From the NCBI RefSeq assembly GCF_003426815.1, contig NZ_QKYK01000020.1:43781-107780 (forward strand): a DNA stretch of 64,000 nt, given 5' to 3'. Below the pieces are notes generated by a model. The model was not told the origin of the DNA and did no database searches. It worked only from the letters and a program-made list of their open reading frames with translations. This document shows, one piece after another, positions 17,481-25,761 of this stretch; within the stretch, counting starts at the first letter, position 1; each line of letters begins with the position of its first letter. The DNA comes from Desertimonas flava (lineage in GTDB: Bacteria > Actinomycetota > Acidimicrobiia > Acidimicrobiales > Ilumatobacteraceae). Both the position numbers and the translations under genes were made by a program.

Positions 17481-17572
17481 GGTTGGGACGGCGACCAGCG
17501 GACGGCCCTCCGCCTCGCACGGCCTTTCCGCTCACCTGCCTGGCATCAACCGTGAGGTGCAGACCGTCGGGG

Positions 17573-19351
17573 TCAGAGGGTGGCGGCGAAGAGGTCGGCC
17601 GGGCCGGCGGTGACGGCGTCGGCGAGGCCTGCGGCCTGCGGCAGGAGCTGCGTGGCGTAGAACCGGGCGGTCACGAGCTTCTGGGCGAGGAAGTCGGCGT
17701 CGAAGCCGGAGTCGCCGGCCTCGGCGAGGAGAGCAGCGGCGAGGGCCGACTTGGTGAGCATCCAACCGCCGGTGACGATGCCTGCCATCTTCAGGAACGG
17801 GGTCGCGCCGGCGAGGGCGTTGGCCGGATCGGCCAGGCCGTTCACCTGCAGCCACTCCACCGTCGACCGCAACGTGGCCGCGGCAGCGGCCAGCCGCTCG
17901 CCGAGGACGGCCAGGTCGCCACCGGCGGCGTTCGCCTCGGCCGCCGTGGCGTCGATCTCGGCGAGGAAGTCGGCGATCACGCCGCCACCCCGCAGGCCGA
18001 GCTTGCGACCGACGAGGTCCATGGCCTGGATGCCGTTCGTACCCTCGTAGATCGGGGCGATGCGGATGTCCCGGTAGTGCTGGGCGACGCCGGTCTCCTC
18101 GATGAAGCCCATGCCGCCGTGCACCTGCACGGCCAGCGACGTGATCTCCACGCCGAGGTCGGTGCCCCAGCCCTTGGTAATCGGAGTGAGCAGGTCGGCT
18201 CGCTCCTTGGCCGCCGTGCGACCGGCCTCGTCGGGGTGCGACTTGGAGAGGTCGACCGCCTCGGCGTTGGCGTAGGCGATGCAGCGCAGCGCCTCGAGCT
18301 GCGCCTTCATCGTGAGCAGCATCCGGCGGACGTCGGGGTGGGCCACGATCGTGTCACCGAGCTCGCCGTTGACCGGCCGGCCCTGCTGGCGCTCGTGGGC
18401 GTACGCCAGCGCCTGCTGGTAGGCGCGATCGCCGACCGCGAGGCCCTCGATGCCGACCGACAGGCGAGCGTTGTTCATCATCGTGAACATGTAGCGCATC
18501 CCCTGGTTGGGCTCGCCGATCAGGTAGCCGACGGCATCGTCGAACGCCATCACGCACGTGGGGCTGGCGTTGATGCCCATCTTGTCCTCCACCGACACGC
18601 ACTCGACGGCGTTGCGTGCGCCGAGGGTCCCGTCGTCGTCGACGAGGAACTTGGGCACGATGAAGCAGGAGATGCCCTTGGTGCCGACCGGCGCATCGGG
18701 CACGCGGGCCAACACGAGGTGGACGATGTTGTCGGCGAGGTCGTGCTCGCCGTAGGTGATGAAGATCTTCTGGCCGGTGATCCGCCACGTGCCGTCGTCG
18801 GCGGGGATCGCCTTCGTGGCCACGGCCCCGACGTCGGAACCGGCCTGCGGCTCGGTCAGGTTCATCGTGCCGGTCCATTCACCCGTCACCATCTTCGTGA
18901 CGTACACCTCTCGCTGCTCCTCGGAGCCGTGGTGCAAGAGCATGTCGATGGCGCCCTGGGTGAGCAGGGGGCACAGCGAGAAGGCCATGTTGGAGGCCGT
19001 CAGCATCTCCTGCATGGCGACCCCGACGAGCCACGGGAAGCCACCGCCGCCGTACTCGGGCGGGAACGGCACGGCCGGCCAGCCGGCGTCGACGTAGCGG
19101 CCGTAGGCCTTCTGGAAGCCCTCCGGCGTGGACACCGTGCCGTCGTCGTTGCGGCGGCTGTGCTGCACGTCCCCGACGCGGTTGAGCGGGGCGAACTCGG
19201 CCGAGAAGAAGCGCCCGGCCTCGTCGAGGATCCCGGCCACGGTGTCGGGATCGGCGTGCTCGTAGCCCGGACGCGCGGCGAGGCCGGCGAGGTCGGTGAC
19301 GTGTTCGAGCACGAAGCGGATGTCGGTGAGCGGCGCGTTGTACGCGGACAT
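17573..19351 (-). CDS. Acyl-CoA dehydrogenase, long form with C-terminal extension (FadE/DmdC-like)
   Basis: FAD-dependent alpha,beta-desaturation of an acyl-CoA. About 592 residues from ATG 19351, the start giving the usual MSAYNAPLTDIRF beginning; longer versions add a basic, non-conserved leader. The core has MNLTEPQAGSDVG, the substrate loop GTKGISCF, YEGTNGIQAMDL carrying the catalytic Glu region, and a ~130-residue C-terminal extension typical of the ~600-residue subfamily that includes DmdC. Substrate cannot be read from sequence. TAGCGT lies exactly 7 nt before the ATG. Confidence 0.92.
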   Translation of the reverse strand: MSAYNAPLTDIRFVLEHVTDLAGLAARPGYEHADPDTVAGILDEAGRFFSAEFAPLNRVGDVQHSRRNDDGTVSTPEGFQKAYGRYVDAGWPAVPFPPEYGGGGFPWLVGVAMQEMLTASNMAFSLCPLLTQGAIDMLLHHGSEEQREVYVTKMVTGEWTGTMNLTEPQAGSDVGAVATKAIPADDGTWRITGQKIFITYGEHDLADNIVHLVLARVPDAPVGTKGISCFIVPKFLVDDDGTLGARNAVECVSVEDKMGINASPTCVMAFDDAVGYLIGEPNQGMRYMFTMMNNARLSVGIEGLAVGDRAYQQALAYAHERQQGRPVNGELGDTIVAHPDVRRMLLTMKAQLEALRCIAYANAEAVDLSKSHPDEAGRTAAKERADLLTPITKGWGTDLGVEITSLAVQVHGGMGFIEETGVAQHYRDIRIAPIYEGTNGIQAMDLVGRKLGLRGGGVIADFLAEIDATAAEANAAGGDLAVLGERLAAAAATLRSTVEWLQVNGLADPANALAGATPFLKMAGIVTGGWMLTKSALAAALLAEAGDSGFDADFLAQKLVTARFYATQLLPQAAGLADAVTAGPADLFAATL

Positions 19352-19358
19352 GTCGTCA

Positions 19359-19364
19359 ACGCTA
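19359..19364 (-). promoter_or_regulatory. Candidate leaderless -10 element of the acyl-CoA dehydrogenase gene
   Basis: TAGCGT followed by 7 nt and then ATG 19351, the same layout as at glmS-like, YqeY-like and marR-like genes. It supports the chosen start. Confidence 0.45.
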
Positions 19365-19435
19365 ATCGTCGGACGTCCGTGCACCGCCCGGCCCGCCTGC
19401 GACATCCGGCAACCCTGTTCCACTCATCCCACGAT

Positions 19436-19467
19436 TTGAAACGCGCGGGCCGTACAGGCACTAAGGT
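19436..19467 (+). promoter_or_regulatory. Candidate promoter of the peptide ABC operon
   Basis: TTGAAA (19436-19441) and TAAGGT (19462-19467) with a long 20-bp spacer. They would give an ~85-nt leader with a good GGGGAG ribosome site 4-9 nt before ATG 19560. Confidence 0.3.
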
Positions 19468-19559
19468 CTCGCCACCACATTGACCGGCGGGTCTCAGGAA
19501 CCCGTCGGCAACGCAAACGAGCCGCGTCCGGCGGCAATGAACATGGACAAGGGGAGAGC

Positions 19560-21254
19560 ATGAGACGCCATGGGCGTACTACTGCGATGGGACTGGCTGG
19601 AGCCGCTCTCGTCGCCACGGCGATCGGCGGCACCGCCCTCGCCTCCACCGCACCGACCGAACCCGCCGGCAGCGAAGCGGCCGCCGGTGACCTGCTGTCG
19701 TACGACTTCAGCGACACGTGCGGCACCGAGACCAACGCCAGCAACATCGCCAAGCTCGAGGCCACCGACGCCAGCACGTTCGTGCTGACGCTGTGCAACC
19801 CCGACGTGGCGATCCCGGCCAAGGTCGCCTTCTCGGCGCTCGGCATCTCGCCCAGCGAGCTGGTCGGTACCGATCCCACGCAACTCGTCGAGAACCCGGT
19901 CGGCACCGGGCCCTACACGCTCGGGGCGTGGGAGCGCGGCAGCCAGATCGTGCTCAACGCCAACGAGAACTACTGGGGCGAGCCCGCGCTGGCCAGCACG
20001 GCGGTCTTCCAATGGAACCCCGAGGGCGCCCAGCGACTCGTCCAGCTCGAATCGGGAACGGCGGACGGCATCGACAACGTCGGCACCGACGACTTCGAGC
20101 GCATCGCTGCGAACCCGGCTCTGCAGATCGTCAACCGCGACCCGCTCAACGTGTTCTACGTGGGCTTCAACGTCGACATCCCGCCGTTCGACGACCCGGT
20201 CGTGCGCGAAGCCATCGCGATCGGCCTCGACCGTCAGCGGCTGATCGACAACTTCTACCCCGAGGGCTCGATTCCGGCCACGCAGTTCCTCCCGCCGGCC
20301 ATGCCGGCCTACGAGGAGGGCTTCGTCGACTTCGAGTACGACGCCGAGGCTGCTGCTGCGATGATCGCCGAGGCGTACCCCGACGGGCTCGAGGTCGATC
20401 TGAGCTACCGCGACGCCGCTCGCGGCTACCTGCCGCTCCCGACGCCGATCGCCACCGACATCCAGGCCCAGCTGGCCGAGATCGGCATCACGGCCAATCT
20501 CGATCTGCAGGAGTCGGGCACGTTCATCGACAACGCCAACGCCGGCACGCTCGGCTTCTACCTGCTGGGCTGGGGCGCCGACTTCCCCGATCCGTCGAAC
20601 TTCTTCGACTACCACTTCGGCCCCGGTGCCAGCACACAGTTCGGCACGCAGTTCGACGACGTCACGAACCCGATCGCCGAGGCCGCGATGACGGTCGAGC
20701 CCGAAGCTCGCGCCGCTCTCTACGCCGAGGCCAACGCGGCACTCGCGGAGAACATCCCGATGGTGCCGATCGCTCACGGTGCGTCGGCCATCGCCTACAA
20801 GACCGAGGTCACCGGTGCGCACGCCAGCCCGCTCAGCAACGAGAACCTCTCGGTGATGGGCATCGAGGGCCAGGATCAGTTCGTGTTCGTCCAGAACGGC
20901 GAGCCCGCCGGTCTGTATTGCGCCACCGAGACCGACGGCGAGTCGCTCCGCGTGTGCGAACAGCTGGTCGAGTCGCTGCTCGCCTACGAGATCGGCGGCA
21001 CGGAGACGATCCCGTCGCTCGCCGAGACCTGGGAGCCGAGCGAGGACCTCACCACGTGGACCTTCCACCTGCGCGAGGGCGTCACGTTCTCCGACGGCAC
21101 GCCGTTCGACGCCAACGACGTGGTGGCCAGCTACTACACGCAGTGGGATGCGGCGTCTCCGTCGCACGTCGCTCGCGAGGGCAGCGAGTTCTACTACTTC
21201 TCGGCGCTGTTCGGTGGCTTCCTCAACCCGCCGCCTCCGGCGGAAGAGGGCTGA
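19560..21254 (+). CDS. Circularly permuted family-5 (peptide/nickel) ABC substrate-binding protein
   Basis: Extracytoplasmic solute-binding protein for the permeases and ATPases that follow. 564 residues with a signal peptide (about 1-29, Ala/Gly-rich). The segment order is permuted relative to OppA/DppA. After the leader it begins in mid-fold (IAKLEATDASTFVLTL, 63-78), then PVGTGPY (113-119), ENYWG, the VREAIAIGLDRQ region, and the normal family end MVPIAHG. It then continues (441-564) with what is normally the N-terminus: ETDGESLRV, LAETWEPSED and the signature FHLREGVTFSDGTPFDANDV, ending SALFGGFLN. The two halves together give one complete fold. Leader Cys54 is not in a lipobox. Ligand unknown, peptide-like by family. 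Confidence 0.88.
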   Translation: MRRHGRTTAMGLAGAALVATAIGGTALASTAPTEPAGSEAAAGDLLSYDFSDTCGTETNASNIAKLEATDASTFVLTLCNPDVAIPAKVAFSALGISPSELVGTDPTQLVENPVGTGPYTLGAWERGSQIVLNANENYWGEPALASTAVFQWNPEGAQRLVQLESGTADGIDNVGTDDFERIAANPALQIVNRDPLNVFYVGFNVDIPPFDDPVVREAIAIGLDRQRLIDNFYPEGSIPATQFLPPAMPAYEEGFVDFEYDAEAAAAMIAEAYPDGLEVDLSYRDAARGYLPLPTPIATDIQAQLAEIGITANLDLQESGTFIDNANAGTLGFYLLGWGADFPDPSNFFDYHFGPGASTQFGTQFDDVTNPIAEAAMTVEPEARAALYAEANAALAENIPMVPIAHGASAIAYKTEVTGAHASPLSNENLSVMGIEGQDQFVFVQNGEPAGLYCATETDGESLRVCEQLVESLLAYEIGGTETIPSLAETWEPSEDLTTWTFHLREGVTFSDGTPFDANDVVASYYTQWDAASPSHVAREGSEFYYFSALFGGFLNPPPPAEEG

Positions 21255-21337
21255 GGTCCTGCTGACCGCCTGACCGAAACGATCGTCGGGGCGGGCCGCG
21301 AGGCCCGCCCCGACGATGTTTTGCCCCTCATCCCACC

Positions 21338-22399
21338 GTGTTTCGCTTCGTCGTCCACCGACTCATCTCATCGATCCCGGTTCTCTTCGGGATCGTGGTC
21401 GCCGTGTTCTTCCTCGTCCGCGTCATCTCCGGAGACCCGTGCCGCGCCCAGTTGGGCGAGCGGGCCACCGACGAGATCTGCGACCAGTTCACCAAGGACC
21501 TCGGCCTCGATCGGGCCATCCCGGTCCAGTTCGCCCGCTATCTCGGCGACCTCTTCACCGGGGACTTCGGCAATTCGCTCCAACAGCGCCGTGCCGTGTC
21601 GACGATCCTCATCGAGCGCCTTCCGACCACCATCGAGCTGGCGGTGCTCGCCCTCTTCTTCGCCATCCTCATCGGTGTCCCCCTCGGCGTAATCGCCGCC
21701 TACAAGCGCAACTCGGCGGCCGACGTCGGCACGATGATCGTCGCCAACGCCGGCGTGTCGGTCCCGGTCTTCGTGCTCGGTCTCGTCGTCCAGTACCTCT
21801 TCGCCGTCACGCTCAAGGACTCGTTCATCTCCCTGCCCCCCTCAGGTCGACTGTCGCCGGGACTCGTGCCCGAGCCGTTCTACGAGACGTGGGGGCTCGG
21901 CAAGAACGGCGTGTTCGACTTCATCTCCAACTTCGAGGTGCTCAACGCGCTGCTGCAGTGGAACTGGCGCATCGTGGTCGACGCCGCCCAGCACCTCATC
22001 CTTCCGGCGATCGTCGTCGGCACGATCCCCCTGGCGATCATCGCCCGCATGACCCGGGCGAGCCTGGTGGACGTGCTCGGCCAGGACTACGTGCGCACGG
22101 CGCGGGCCAAGGGGTTCAAGGAGCTCGTGGTCGTCCGCCGCCATGCCCTCCGCAGCGCTCTTCTGCCGGTGGTCACCGTCGTCGGCCTGTCGCTCGGCAG
22201 CCTCTTCGGTGGCGCCATCCTCACAGAGTCGGTGTTCGGCCTGGCCGGGGTGGGCAAGACCTTGTCCGACTCGATCTATGCCCGTGACTACAGCGTCGTC
22301 CAGGGCTTCGCGCTCATCGTCGGCATCGGCTTCGTGATCGTCAACCTCGTCACCGACTTGATGTACACCGTGTTCGACCCGCGGGTGCGGGTGAACTGA
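21338..22399 (+). CDS. Peptide ABC transporter permease, DppB/OppB type
   Basis: First membrane subunit of the peptide importer. 353 residues from GTG 21338. The N-terminal segment RFVVHRLISSIPVLFGIVV is typical, followed by further hydrophobic segments and the EAA loop DYVRTARAKGFKE; the end GDLMYT-like region (NLVTDLMYTVFDPRVR) is standard. A GC-rich hairpin (CGGGGCGGGC ... GCCCGCCCCG, about 21286-21312) lies between the binding-protein gene and this one and may attenuate transcription so that the binding protein is made in excess. Confidence 0.95.
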   Translation: MFRFVVHRLISSIPVLFGIVVAVFFLVRVISGDPCRAQLGERATDEICDQFTKDLGLDRAIPVQFARYLGDLFTGDFGNSLQQRRAVSTILIERLPTTIELAVLALFFAILIGVPLGVIAAYKRNSAADVGTMIVANAGVSVPVFVLGLVVQYLFAVTLKDSFISLPPSGRLSPGLVPEPFYETWGLGKNGVFDFISNFEVLNALLQWNWRIVVDAAQHLILPAIVVGTIPLAIIARMTRASLVDVLGQDYVRTARAKGFKELVVVRRHALRSALLPVVTVVGLSLGSLFGGAILTESVFGLAGVGKTLSDSIYARDYSVVQGFALIVGIGFVIVNLVTDLMYTVFDPRVRVN

Positions 22400-22408
22400 G
22401 GCGGTGCC

Positions 22409-23386
22409 ATGACGATCGAGACCGAGCTGGCCACCTTCGATCCGTCCGGACCAGCACCGGGGATCGAGGGCGGCGGGGCCTCTGCGGCGAAACCCACCAA
22501 GCGCTGGCGAGAGGTCTGGCGCCAGATCAGCCATTCCTGGTCGGGTCGGGTCGGCCTCGCCCTCGGCGGCCTGATCATCGCCATCGCCCTGTTCGCCCCG
22601 CTGCTCGCACCATACGGGCCCAACGAGGTCCTCCTCAGTCCGGCCGACAACGAGGTCAAGCTCGAGGAGCCGTGCATCCATTGGTTGGGCTGCGACAGCG
22701 GAGAGGTGCAGCACCTCATGGGTCTCGACGAGAACGGCCGCGACGAGTTCAGTCGTGTCGTCTACGGCGCCCGCACGTCGCTGCTCGCCGGTGCCGTGTC
22801 CGTGCTGCTCGCCGTCGCCGTCGGGACGATCATCGGGCTGATCGCCGGCTTCTACGGCGGGCGCATCGACAACGTGCTCATGCGATGCATGGACGTGCTG
22901 CTGTCGTTTCCGTCGTTGCTGTTGGCGATCCTCATCGTGTCGGTGCTCGGCCGTGGCGTGATCAACAGCGTGCTCGCCATCGCCATCGTCAGTGTGCCGG
23001 CGTATGCGCGCGTGGTCCGGGGCCAGGTGCTGTCGATCCGCGAACAGGACTTCGTCACCGCCGACCGCGCCCTCGGCGTGAGCAACCGACGGATCATCGC
23101 CCATCGCATCTTCCCCAACACGGTCACGCCACTCGTCGTCCAGGGCACGTTGGGGTTCGCCACGGCCGTCCTCGAGATCGCCGGCCTGGGCTTCCTCGGT
23201 CTCGGCGTGCAGCCACCGACACCGGAGTGGGGCACGATGATCTCGTCCGCTCGAGGTCTCACATTCACGTCGCCTCATCTCGTGCTGTTCCCCGGCCTGC
23301 TGATCTTCCTCAACGTGCTGGCGTTCAACCTCCTCGGCGACGCCCTGCGCGACGCCCTCGACCCCCGGAGTGCGGGACGTGAGTGA
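22409..23386 (+). CDS. Peptide ABC transporter permease, DppC/OppC type
   Basis: Second membrane subunit. 325 residues; the DppC-type N-terminal segment (GRVGLALGGLIIAIALFAPLL) is followed by GLDENGRDEFSRVVYGARTS, which is diagnostic, and the EAA loop DFVTADRALGVSN. GVQPPTPEWGTM near the end is typical. Starts 10 bp after the DppB-type stop. Confidence 0.96.
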   Translation: MTIETELATFDPSGPAPGIEGGGASAAKPTKRWREVWRQISHSWSGRVGLALGGLIIAIALFAPLLAPYGPNEVLLSPADNEVKLEEPCIHWLGCDSGEVQHLMGLDENGRDEFSRVVYGARTSLLAGAVSVLLAVAVGTIIGLIAGFYGGRIDNVLMRCMDVLLSFPSLLLAILIVSVLGRGVINSVLAIAIVSVPAYARVVRGQVLSIREQDFVTADRALGVSNRRIIAHRIFPNTVTPLVVQGTLGFATAVLEIAGLGFLGLGVQPPTPEWGTMISSARGLTFTSPHLVLFPGLLIFLNVLAFNLLGDALRDALDPRSAGRE

Positions 23387-24542
23387 TCAGCCGTCCGACA
23401 CCAACGACCAGCACGTCGGCGACCAGCACGTCGGCGACCAGCACGTCGGCGACCAGCACGTCGGGATCGACGACGAGGCGCTCGGCCCGGCCGCCGAACT
23501 GCTGCACGCCGTGAGCGAGGCGCCGTCCGATTCGGCGCCCCCGCTGCTCGAGGTGAGCGGTCTGCGCACCTGGTTCCACACCCGCTCGGGCGACATCCGC
23601 GCCGTCGACGGTGTCGACCTCACCGTCGGCCGCGGCGAGATCCTCGGGCTCGTCGGCGAGTCCGGCAGCGGCAAGAGCGTGACGATGCTGTCGGTCCTGC
23701 GCCTCATCGACAAGCCGGGGCGCATCGTCGACGGGACGGTGCTGTTCGACGGCACCGACCTGGCCACGCTCGATCGGCGCAAGCTGCGCGACGTTCGCGG
23801 CAACCGCATCTCGATGGTGTTCCAGCAGCCCAACGCCAGCCTGCACCCCTGCTACACGGCGGGCGTGCAGATCAGCGAGGTCTACGAGATCCACCGCAAC
23901 AGCACGCGCAAGGCCGGTGTCGAGAAGGCGGTCGAGATGTTGCGCAAGGTCGGTATCCCCGACCCCGGCCGCCGGGCTCGCTCGTACCCGCACCAGCTGT
24001 CCGGCGGCCAGGCCCAGCGGGTGATGATCGCCATGGCCCTCGCCGCCGAACCCGAGCTGCTGATCGCCGACGAGCCCACCACCGCGCTCGACGTGACGAT
24101 CCAGGCCCAGATCCTCGACCTGATGCGCGAGCTCCAGGCCGACTCGGGCACCAGCGTCGTGCTGATCACCCACGATCTCGGCGTGGTCGCCGAGATGGCC
24201 CACCGCGTCGCCGTGATGTACGGCGGTCAGATCGTCGAGCAGGCGCCGGTCGAGGCGCTGTTCGCCGACCCCCGACACCCGTACACGCGCGGGCTGCTCG
24301 GTTCGGTGCCGGTGATCGGCGTGCGCCAGGATTCGCTCACCGTCATCAAGGGCCGCGTGCCGACGCTGATCGATCCCGAGCCCGGCTGCCGCTTCGCCGA
24401 TCGCTGTCCTGAACGGATGGAGGTGTGCAGCCTCGCCACACCGGCCCTCGTCGACACCGGCGACGGCCGCCAGGTGCGGTGCTTCCTCCACTCCGACGCC
24501 ACTGTCGAGGAGACGGCCGTCACGATCGGAGCCCGGCGATGA
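23379..24542 (+). CDS. Peptide ABC transporter ATPase, DppD/OppD type
   Basis: First nucleotide-binding subunit, about 387 residues from GTG 23379. That start is chosen because GGAG lies 8 nt before it and it overlaps the previous stop by 8 bp; GTG 23370 is in frame but would coincide with the GGAG. Walker A GESGSGKS, signature LSGGQ, Walker [13 protein letters not shown] and the C-terminal oligopeptide-transporter region ([12 protein letters not shown]) are intact. Odd feature: a leader of about 50 residues with four DQHVG repeats (15-bp direct repeats at 23406-23465) precedes the ATPase domain. Confidence 0.95.
   Translation: MSDQPSDTNDQHVGDQHVGDQHVGDQHVGIDDEALGPAAELLHAVSEAPSDSAPPLLEVSGLRTWFHTRSGDIRAVDGVDLTVGRGEILGLVGESGSGKSVTMLSVLRLIDKPGRIVDGTVLFDGTDLATLDRRKLRDVRGNRISMVFQQPNASLHPCYTAGVQISEVYEIHRNSTRKAGVEKAVEMLRKVGIPDPGRRARSYPHQLSGGQAQRVMIAMALAAEPELLIADEPTTALDVTIQAQILDLMRELQADSGTSVVLITHDLGVVAEMAHRVAVMYGGQIVEQAPVEALFADPRHPYTRGLLGSVPVIGVRQDSLTVIKGRVPTLIDPEPGCRFADRCPERMEVCSLATPALVDTGDGRQVRCFLHSDATVEETAVTIGARR
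23406..23465 (+). repeat. Four 15-bp direct repeats at the start of the DppD-type gene
   Basis: Units of GACCAGCACGTCGGC at 23406, 23421, 23436 and 23451 (the last base of the fourth differs). They encode DQHVG four times in a leader absent from most family members. Confidence 0.9.
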
Positions 24543-25552
24543 CGAGTGAACTGGTCGTCGCCGCGCCGGGCAGCACCGCGCGGGCACCGCTGATCTCGGC
24601 CCGAGGCCTCACCAAGACGTTCCCGTTGCGCGGCGGCACGCTCGGACGCGTCGTCGGCGGCGTGCGCGCCGTCGATCACGTCGACCTCGACATCTTCGAG
24701 GGCGAAGTCGTCGGGCTCGTCGGCGAGTCGGGATGTGGCAAGACGACGCTGTCGCGGATGCTGCTGCGCCTCCTCGATCCGGACGAAGGCACGTTGCACT
24801 TCGCCGGCCAGGATCTGCTCACCGCGTCGCCGCAGGAGCTGCGGGCGCTGCGCCGCAAGATCCAGGTGGTCTTCCAGGACCCGTACTCGTCGCTCGATCC
24901 CCGCTCGACGGTCGGCGACTCGATCGCCGAAGGGCTGCGCGCCCACGGTGTTCCCCGCAGCGACCGCGAGGCCCGGGTGAACGAGGTGATGGAGCTCGTC
25001 GGGCTCGATCCCGACGTGGCCCGGCGTTTCCCGCACGAGTTCAGCGGCGGGCAGCGTCAGCGCATCGGCATCGCCCGCGCCCTCGCCGTGAACCCGAGCT
25101 TCCTGATCGCCGACGAGCCGGTGTCGGCCCTCGACGTGTCGATCCGCTCGCAGATCCTCAACCTGCTGCGTGACCTCCAGCGACGTCTCGGCTTCACGAT
25201 CCTGTTCGTCTCCCACGACCTCGCCGTGGTCGAGCACCTCTGCGACCGGGTCGTGGTGATGTACCTCGGCCAGGTGGTGGAGACCGCCACCCGTGACGAT
25301 CTGTTCACCGCGCCGAAGCACCCGTACTCGAAGGCGCTGCTGTCGTCGGTGCCGATCCCCGATCCCGTGGGTCGCAGCGAGCGCAAGCGAATCCTGCTCA
25401 CCGGCGACGTGCCGTCGCCGGCGAACCCTCCCGACGGCTGCCGGTTCCATCCGCGCTGTCCCGAGGTGCGCGAGACCCGGTGCGCCGACGAGGTGCCGCT
25501 CTTGCGAGACATCGAGGGCGGCCACCTCGCCGCCTGCCACTGGGCGGAGTGA
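24539..25552 (+). CDS. Peptide ABC transporter ATPase, DppF/OppF type
   Basis: Second nucleotide-binding subunit, about 337 residues; ATG 24539 overlaps the previous stop (ATGA). Walker A GESGCGKT, signature FSGGQRQR, Walker B LIADEPVSALD, H-loop SHDLAVV, and the C-terminal GCRFHPRCPEV cysteine region are all present. Last gene of the five-gene importer. Confidence 0.96.
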   Translation: MTSELVVAAPGSTARAPLISARGLTKTFPLRGGTLGRVVGGVRAVDHVDLDIFEGEVVGLVGESGCGKTTLSRMLLRLLDPDEGTLHFAGQDLLTASPQELRALRRKIQVVFQDPYSSLDPRSTVGDSIAEGLRAHGVPRSDREARVNEVMELVGLDPDVARRFPHEFSGGQRQRIGIARALAVNPSFLIADEPVSALDVSIRSQILNLLRDLQRRLGFTILFVSHDLAVVEHLCDRVVVMYLGQVVETATRDDLFTAPKHPYSKALLSSVPIPDPVGRSERKRILLTGDVPSPANPPDGCRFHPRCPEVRETRCADEVPLLRDIEGGHLAACHWAE

Positions 25553-25559
25553 CACGCGC

Positions 25560-25600
25560 CTCCGAACGATCGGTGCCAGGCGTGTGCCGTTCACCGATAG
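25560..25600. terminator. Degenerate GGCACC-type hairpin after the peptide ABC operon
   Basis: Nested short inverted repeats (ATCGGTG/CACCGAT and GAACG/CGTTC) around GGTGCCAGGCGTGTGCC, just after the last transporter gene. It resembles the GGCACC hairpins at 1564 and 8825 but the pairing is weaker. Confidence 0.35.
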
Positions 25601-25761
25601 CGTGGTGGGCCGAGTCAGTCACTGCCGGGTAGAGGTTTCCGGTCCGAGCTGACCGATCCGCTCCCCGAATCCTCGCTGCGGACCGCCCGGCCGACCTTCG
25701 GCCATGTACGCCTTGCCCGCGACGTCCGTCGCGGTGACCGCCCGCGAACCCGGAGCCAGTG

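Larger units (their letters stand above)
17100..17572. other. 473-bp non-coding gap holding two 42-bp palindromes
   Basis: No gene is supported here. The gap contains two copies of a 42-bp palindromic element (17355-17396, 17439-17480), an imperfect GTGTTC/GAACAC inverted repeat near 17250-17271, and a GGTGCCTGG fragment near 17155 resembling the GGCACC hairpins. Both flanking genes are on the minus strand, so it must carry the promoter of the secreted peptidoglycan-binding protein; none is obvious. Confidence 0.7.

Noticed and set aside
17257..17535. Minus-strand frame of 92 residues covering the two 42-bp palindromes
   Set aside because: Its repeated GRFGGV segments come only from the palindromes; no ribosome site or conserved sequence supports a gene.
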